Assembly (NCBI GenBank): GCA_014860585.1
Contig: JACZJL010000134.1
Span: forward strand, 32,272-96,271
Direction: 5' to 3'
Length of the DNA stretch: 64,000 bases
Origin: Bacteroidales bacterium
GTDB taxonomy: Bacteria; Bacteroidota; Bacteroidia; Bacteroidales; 4484-276
Shown here: positions 60,101-64,000 of the stretch, piece by piece
Layout of the letters: every line of letters begins with the position of its first letter
How positions within the stretch are numbered: position 1 is the first letter of the stretch
Translations under genes and position numbers: made by a program
Notes under the pieces: model-generated
What the model saw: the letters and a program-made list of their open reading frames with translations, nothing else
Told to the model about the DNA's origin: nothing
Databases searched by the model: none

Positions 60101-62377
60101 TGGAGCGACTCGTTGCACTGGTCAGGTACTTCGGGCGGCGATGGGGGCTATTGCATTCCCACACCCATTGACAATGTATTTTTTGACCAAAATTCATTTG
60201 TCACCCCTCAGGATACCGTGATTTTGAATCAGATCAATGCAACCTGCCACAATATGAGCTGGACAGGCGCGACAGGCGAGCCGGTTCTGAGAGGAACAGA
60301 CACATTGAACCTGAGAATTTACGGTTCGTTGACATTAACTGAAAATTTGCAGAATAAATTTTTTGGCCCAATTTTTTTCGAAGCAACACTCCCGGACAAA
60401 ACTGTCGAAAGTAAAGATGTTCAAATGATTGGCGAGGCAGTGTTTCAGGGTATCGGCGGTGGATGGACTTTGCTGGATGACTTCACCTCGATCAACAATG
60501 TAGATTTAAAACATGGCTCTTTGGATATCAATCAGAAACAATTGAAATGCCGGTCATTCACTTCCGATTATATCTTTCCGCGCCAGCTCGATGTTTCAGA
60601 AGCTACGGTTATTCTAACCGGAAATAATCTGGATGCCTGGCATTTGAGAACCAACAATTTGCAGTTTATTGGCGATCAATCTATCATCATTTCGGAAGGA
60701 AACAATGGATTACTAAGAACAGAAGGAGGGGGCAGGCTGAATTACGATCAGGTAATACTGAAAGGTTCCACCTCACGCATTTACAACGTCAATACAAAAG
60801 TGAGTTACAACGCCGCTATCTTCGAACAGATGGGCAGCGTGCACGGCGACTGTAATATTGATTCACTGGTATTTGGCGGCTCGGGCAGTGTGTACGATTC
60901 TGATTCGATCAACTATGCCAGGTTTTTTGGCCCTGACGGAAACATCATCGGCGGGCAGCATGTGATCAATACCTTGATTTTTGATGCAAATGGTTCGATA
61001 TCAGGAAACAATTCGATTGATACGACAATTATTCATGGACGGGGAAATATTTCAGGGACAAACAAAATCAACAAAACTCTGATCGTTGGCGGCAAAGCCA
61101 CCATCGCCGGAGAAAACGATTTTGGCCAGACTGTGTTGTTAAGTAATGGCGACATTTCGGGGGCAAACCAATTTGAATCGCTGAAACTCACCCCTGGCAA
61201 TCTTTACGAACTGGAAGAAAATATTAGTCAAACAATTACAGATCAATTTCAAATTCGTGGAAACAACTGCTTTCCCATCACAATGAGATCGAAACTACAA
61301 GGTCAGCAGGCCATTGTTTCGGTTCCATCAGGTAAGGTTGTCAGTGGCGACTTTATCGAACTCAGGGATATACAAGCTATTGGTGGGGCTGTTTTTTATG
61401 CAGGCAATTTCAGCTCGGACATTTCCAACAATTCGGGGTGGATTTTTTCCAATGCACCGGGCTACATTTACGGATTTGCTGCTGATACAACCATTTGCGA
61501 AGCGGACAATACATTTATCGGTACCCAGAATTTCAATCCGGATAGTAACACAGCTTTTCTCTGGCACGATGGAAGCACCGGCGAAACCTACCCGGTCAAC
61601 CCAACAGATACGATTGCCTGGGTGAAAGTAACCTACGCCGATGGCTGTTTTTATTCCGATACGATCAGGATCAACCGTTCGCCATCACCATTTGTGGATA
61701 TGGGTTTTGATATTACGTTATGCAGTGCCGATACATTATTTCCCTTTCAACAATCGGAAAGTGTTGATTACTTGTGGGATGATGGGACAACCAATCCATA
61801 CCAGGTTGTTTCGGCAAGCGGTAACTATGGTGTGACGGTAACCAATGAATTTGGCTGCACAGCTTATGATGAAATTTGGGTGACCGTTATCCCTGTTCCG
61901 GAGGTGTATCTTGGGGCAGATACCACCATGCGGGCAGGAGACATGGTTTTTCTGGATGCCGGCAATCCCGACGCTTTGTTTCTCTGGTCCACGGGCGAAA
62001 TTACCCAAACGATCACCGGATTTGCGAATCATACATATTGGGTGCAGGTTGTAAAAGATGGCTGCATGGCAAGCGACACCATTTTCATCGGCGAGTTTCC
62101 ACCCTGCACCCTTGCCGTTCCCACGGCCTTCTCGCCAAACAGTGATGGTATCAATGATGTGTTGTTTGTGAGAGGGGATAATTTCATCGAGTTCGAGCTG
62201 CTGATCTTCAACCGATGGGGGCAGCTTGTTTTTCAGACCAAAGACATCACGCGGGGCTGGGATGGCACTTTCCAGGGAATAGGACAAGCTGTTGATGCTT
62301 ATAATTATATCCTTAGAGGTCAATGTGTTGATGGTCAATTCACATCCGGCAAAGGAACGATTACTTTATTGAGATAA
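57185..62377 (+). CDS. Giant secreted beta-solenoid protein with T9SS C-terminal domain
   Basis: 1730 residues, starting at TTG (57185) because it gives a clean signal peptide MKVYASINLWLFVIF; no ATG is in frame there. Three large repeats of about 467-470 residues start near residues 25, 495 and 962 (YYWVGGSGLWS / LYWVNGSGAWS / LYWVNGTGYWS, each with FDQNSF and D-WSTA-like beta strands). Each holds seven or so tandem 17-residue units of the form (I/V)xGxNxI-D-x-A, a right-handed beta-solenoid pattern. Two or three Ig/PKD-like domains (about 1430-1640) precede a gliding-motility-associated C-terminal domain (VPTAFSPNSDGIND, about 1640-1730), a T9SS export signal. A surface adhesin is likely, not proven. 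Confidence 0.85.
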   Translation: MKVYASINLWLFVIFMVIHVSTSADDYYWVGGSGLWSDINHWATASGGSVLHNQAPTAANNVIFDQNSFTSDNNLVIINLKNAVCNDMTWLGVTNSPKLSGTDTTSLRIYGSLQLAEGMIFDYQQTIYFESVTGGQTIITAGHTLQCNLIFQGVGGGWTLLDEFRSINDVTLTHGTLSTAGNKVTCSIFSSNSNEPRAIFLGTSEVNVQSWQINGNNLQLEADQSNFMVGNMLTNQDGGRLVYNHVNFYGSTASLVNSNVKGVFKNVSFESGSVTGDVVIDSLVFSATANISGNDSILYLKINGAGLIADGASVIQYLECEGFCTINGNHQIDTLLIAGAAEINGSNTIGLATLNDVATIRGDNQIHHLSVTGQGFISGENSVYWALLNGNSYIGGNNVFDTLNFTPGRTYTLGIKSVLTINQEFNATGTCYEPIRMLSDTNGVQSTIVKHNGSFESGYLSLRDLNAGGSVPFLATNSVDLGNNTNWTIETTSGKDLYWVNGSGAWSDPDHWDVVSGGAGGYCPPTEIDNAFFDQNSFSEPDQTVTIDLISAVCKDMSWENAGFNPTLAGADTNRLFIYGSLYFRQAMENDFGGMVFFEAEEPGQEIVSSDQSFLNHVWFSGRGGNWSLMDDFNSSQYIFFQQGGINTLGNTVNCFTFSSTDTTTRYLNLSTSTVKLYGSLTDVWLLNGNNLSFFGDSSLIQSQFHSGNIATFNAETNRPVYNNIEFFGGSSTLKNINANCIYNTVKFYSDFGTVIGDCKIDSVTFYMAYGVLNDSDTIGTAIFHGTDAWVKGGSHVIDIAYFYKDATVTGTNTIDTALFYRNAWIEGENLIDTTIVYNQATIHDKNTFRTATLLGEGHIFGTNTFTDLTLTKANAYYFEHDQTQTIVDHLNVKGGCTGLISLQSDENTKQATLHKVNGGVTGDYLLLRDMKATGNNLPFIASNSVDLGNNEGWEITSGDPKDLYWVNGTGYWSDSLHWSGTSGGDGGYCIPTPIDNVFFDQNSFVTPQDTVILNQINATCHNMSWTGATGEPVLRGTDTLNLRIYGSLTLTENLQNKFFGPIFFEATLPDKTVESKDVQMIGEAVFQGIGGGWTLLDDFTSINNVDLKHGSLDINQKQLKCRSFTSDYIFPRQLDVSEATVILTGNNLDAWHLRTNNLQFIGDQSIIISEGNNGLLRTEGGGRLNYDQVILKGSTSRIYNVNTKVSYNAAIFEQMGSVHGDCNIDSLVFGGSGSVYDSDSINYARFFGPDGNIIGGQHVINTLIFDANGSISGNNSIDTTIIHGRGNISGTNKINKTLIVGGKATIAGENDFGQTVLLSNGDISGANQFESLKLTPGNLYELEENISQTITDQFQIRGNNCFPITMRSKLQGQQAIVSVPSGKVVSGDFIELRDIQAIGGAVFYAGNFSSDISNNSGWIFSNAPGYIYGFAADTTICEADNTFIGTQNFNPDSNTAFLWHDGSTGETYPVNPTDTIAWVKVTYADGCFYSDTIRINRSPSPFVDMGFDITLCSADTLFPFQQSESVDYLWDDGTTNPYQVVSASGNYGVTVTNEFGCTAYDEIWVTVIPVPEVYLGADTTMRAGDMVFLDAGNPDALFLWSTGEITQTITGFANHTYWVQVVKDGCMASDTIFIGEFPPCTLAVPTAFSPNSDGINDVLFVRGDNFIEFELLIFNRWGQLVFQTKDITRGWDGTFQGIGQAVDAYNYILRGQCVDGQFTSGKGTITLLR

Positions 62378-62380
62378 TCT

Positions 62381-64000
62381 ATGCAACGATCAATCCACAT
62401 ACTCTTCTGTTTGGTTTTTCTTTCTGCCAATTATTTACTGGCGCAGGGCGAGACTAACATCTGGTATTTTGGAGCTTATGGCGGATTGGATTTCAATTCA
62501 GGTGCTCCAGTTGTTCTGCATGATGGTCAAATCAACACTGCTGAAGGATGTGCGGTGCTTTCAGACAGGAACGGCCATCTGCTGATGTACACGGATGGGA
62601 TTACAGTTTTTAACAGGAATCATAATGTTATGCCAAACGGGACAGGGCTTTATGGACATCTTTCATCTGCACAGTCCGCTATAATAGCCCCCATTCCAGG
62701 ATCGCTTACCAGGTACTATATTTTTACGATAGATTATAATTTAGGCCCAAATGGAATGAATTATTCGGTTGTGGATATGGAACAAAATAACGGACTTGGT
62801 GCAGTGGTGCAGAAAAATATCTCCATTCATCCACTCGGATGCGAAAAGATGATGGCAGTTATTCATGCAAACAAGAAAGATTTCTGGCTCATCACAGAGC
62901 AATATGAAACCCACGACTTTTATGCTTACCTGGTCAATGAATCAGGAGTAAGCAGCAACCCAGTTGTAACAACCATTGGCGCACTGGTTAAACATACAGG
63001 ATATCTTAAGGCCTCGCCGGATGCCTCCCTTGTCATTTCTCCCAAATGGGAAAACGAATCATTTGAAATTTACTCATTTAACAATGAAACCGGAATACCA
63101 TCTAATCCGATTTCGATTGAAGGGTATTTAGGTGTTTATGGCATTGAATTCTCACCAGATGGTACAAAACTTTATATTCAGAGTTATCACACCCTCGACA
63201 TTTACCAGTTTGATCTCTCTGTGCTCACCAAAGAGCACATTTCAGGCTCGGCAATTCATGTCGGAACTTCATCAGGAAACTGGGGTGGAGCACTGCAACT
63301 GGCGCCTGACGGAAAAATCTACGTGGCAAGACAGATTGCCTGGAATATTGGCGTGCCTAATATTGGCGTGATCAATTACCCCGATTTGCCGGGATTGGCC
63401 TGTAATTTTGTGGATAATGCAATCAGCCTTCAGCCGGGAACAGTTAGACTGGGATTACCCAATTTTGCCCTCACCCTGTTTTCCGCTTCTATCAGCTACG
63501 AACCAGATTGCTTTGGCGATTCCACCTACTTTCAGGTGCAAAGTATGTATCAGGTGGACTCAATCCACTGGAACTTCGGCGATCCGGCCTCCGGAATTCA
63601 TAACATGTCAACGCTGTTGAATCCTTACCACATCTTCACTGCACCTGGCAATTATTTGGTAACTGCCAAACTATTTTCGGGTGTGAGTACAATTGATCTT
63701 GAAGTTGCTGTGGAAATTTTCCCGGCGCCGGACATAGATTTAGGCGCTGACACCCTCATTTGCGGTAACAGCCCAATCGTTTTGGGACCAGGCTACAGTT
63801 TCGAAAGTTACCTCTGGCAGGATGGTTCAACTGATTCAACCTACACCGTAACCGAAAGCGGTTTGTACTGGTTGGAGGTGACCAATGAGTTCGGCTGCAC
63901 AGGCAGAGATTCGATCAACGTAACGATTGTTCCGACGCCTGTTGTTTGGCTTGGAAACGACACTACGCTATGTATTGGTGAAACCTTGCTGCTTTGTCCT
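62381..64000 (+). CDS. Large secreted protein with PKD/Ig-like domains (C-terminus beyond window)
   Basis: Open from ATG at 62381 to the right edge (540 codons). MQRSIHILFCLVFLSANY... is a signal peptide ending near LLAQ. The next 340 residues (for example NIWYFGAYGGLDFNSGAP, FSPDGTKLYIQSYH, LAPDGKIYVAR) look like a beta-propeller of WD40/YVTN type. Then come a PKD-like domain (IHWNFGDPASG and YHIFTAPGNYLVTAKLFSG) and Ig-like repeats (LGADTLICGN and LGNDTTLCIGE). It resembles other T9SS surface proteins with a gliding-motility C-terminal domain, but that part is outside the window. Starts 3 bases after the preceding gene. Confidence 0.85.
   Translation, partial: MQRSIHILFCLVFLSANYLLAQGETNIWYFGAYGGLDFNSGAPVVLHDGQINTAEGCAVLSDRNGHLLMYTDGITVFNRNHNVMPNGTGLYGHLSSAQSAIIAPIPGSLTRYYIFTIDYNLGPNGMNYSVVDMEQNNGLGAVVQKNISIHPLGCEKMMAVIHANKKDFWLITEQYETHDFYAYLVNESGVSSNPVVTTIGALVKHTGYLKASPDASLVISPKWENESFEIYSFNNETGIPSNPISIEGYLGVYGIEFSPDGTKLYIQSYHTLDIYQFDLSVLTKEHISGSAIHVGTSSGNWGGALQLAPDGKIYVARQIAWNIGVPNIGVINYPDLPGLACNFVDNAISLQPGTVRLGLPNFALTLFSASISYEPDCFGDSTYFQVQSMYQVDSIHWNFGDPASGIHNMSTLLNPYHIFTAPGNYLVTAKLFSGVSTIDLEVAVEIFPAPDIDLGADTLICGNSPIVLGPGYSFESYLWQDGSTDSTYTVTESGLYWLEVTNEFGCTGRDSINVTIVPTPVVWLGNDTTLCIGETLLLCP

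Noticed and set aside
61736..62338. 200-codon minus-strand ORF over the T9SS C-terminal domain
   Set aside because: Antisense to the conserved gliding-motility C-terminal domain, with no recognisable domain of its own.
1..64000. Search for tRNA, rRNA, CRISPR arrays, transposases or phage genes
   Set aside because: No spaced repeat-spacer array, conserved rRNA segment, cloverleaf or transposase/integrase sequence was seen by eye; small or divergent RNAs could be missed.

Overview
The window looks like chromosomal DNA from a member of the Bacteroidota, probably class Bacteroidia. The evidence is: -7 promoter elements of the form TAnnTTTG upstream of many genes; start codons without clear Shine-Dalgarno sequences; a PorP/SprF-like protein followed by very large secreted proteins, one with a gliding-motility/type IX secretion (T9SS) C-terminal domain; a DUF4834 protein; and the debranching enzyme / glycosyltransferase / GH57 amylase trio. 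I see no rRNA, tRNA, CRISPR array, intact insertion sequence or prophage. Most of the window is ordinary housekeeping DNA. The less ordinary parts are 30.5-33.7 kb, 39.9-46.1 kb and the right end.

Layout. 1-4.1 kb (-): glycogen/alpha-glucan operon, cut by the left edge. 4.3-9.9 kb (+): multi-PAS hybrid histidine kinase, a receiver-kinase and a receiver-helix-turn-helix regulator, likely one signalling set. 9.9-13.5 kb (-): dapD, a GT9 heptosyltransferase-like gene, the tsaC/Sua5 tRNA-modification gene and iadA; divergent from ruvX, def and a TPR lipoprotein (13.6-15.2 kb). 15.2-25.6 kb: diadenylate cyclase, LON-domain protein, CPBP protease, rRNA methyltransferase, trmO, an isoprenylcysteine-methyltransferase-like protein, tRNA-dihydrouridine synthase, nitroreductase, an SDR lacking the catalytic tyrosine, and an M3 peptidase lipoprotein. 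25.7-27.4 kb (-): patatin and MscS, translationally coupled. 27.7-30.5 kb (+): GNAT, alanine racemase and an ornithine-racemase-like enzyme.

30.5-33.7 kb (-): GH19 muralytic enzyme, an unknown membrane protein and a secreted trypsin-like protease. Then an M23-LysM peptidase, two TPM proteins with LemA, htpG and a ferredoxin-NADP-reductase-like protein. 39.9-42.3 kb: two unrecognised genes diverge from an AT-rich region holding a TTAAGT repeat array. 42.5-45.9 kb (+): DUF4956 membrane protein, CotH-like secreted protein and a secreted ankyrin-phosphoesterase fusion, which I consider the best candidate for an undescribed system. 46.2-47.9 kb (-): ADP-heptose epimerase and a class I amidotransferase lipoprotein. 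48.1-56.1 kb (+): valS, DUF4834, YfhO, GT4 glycosyltransferase and UDP-GlcNAc 2-epimerase. 56.2-64 kb (+): PorP/SprF-like protein, a 1730-residue beta-solenoid protein with a T9SS C-terminal domain, and a second large surface protein cut by the right edge.

Links between genes: the GT9 enzyme could use the ADP-heptose made by the epimerase at 46.2 kb; TsaC and TrmO act in sequence on tRNA t6A37; the diaminopimelate, D-alanine and cell-wall hydrolase genes all concern peptidoglycan. All functional statements come from reading motifs in translated sequence; no database search was run.
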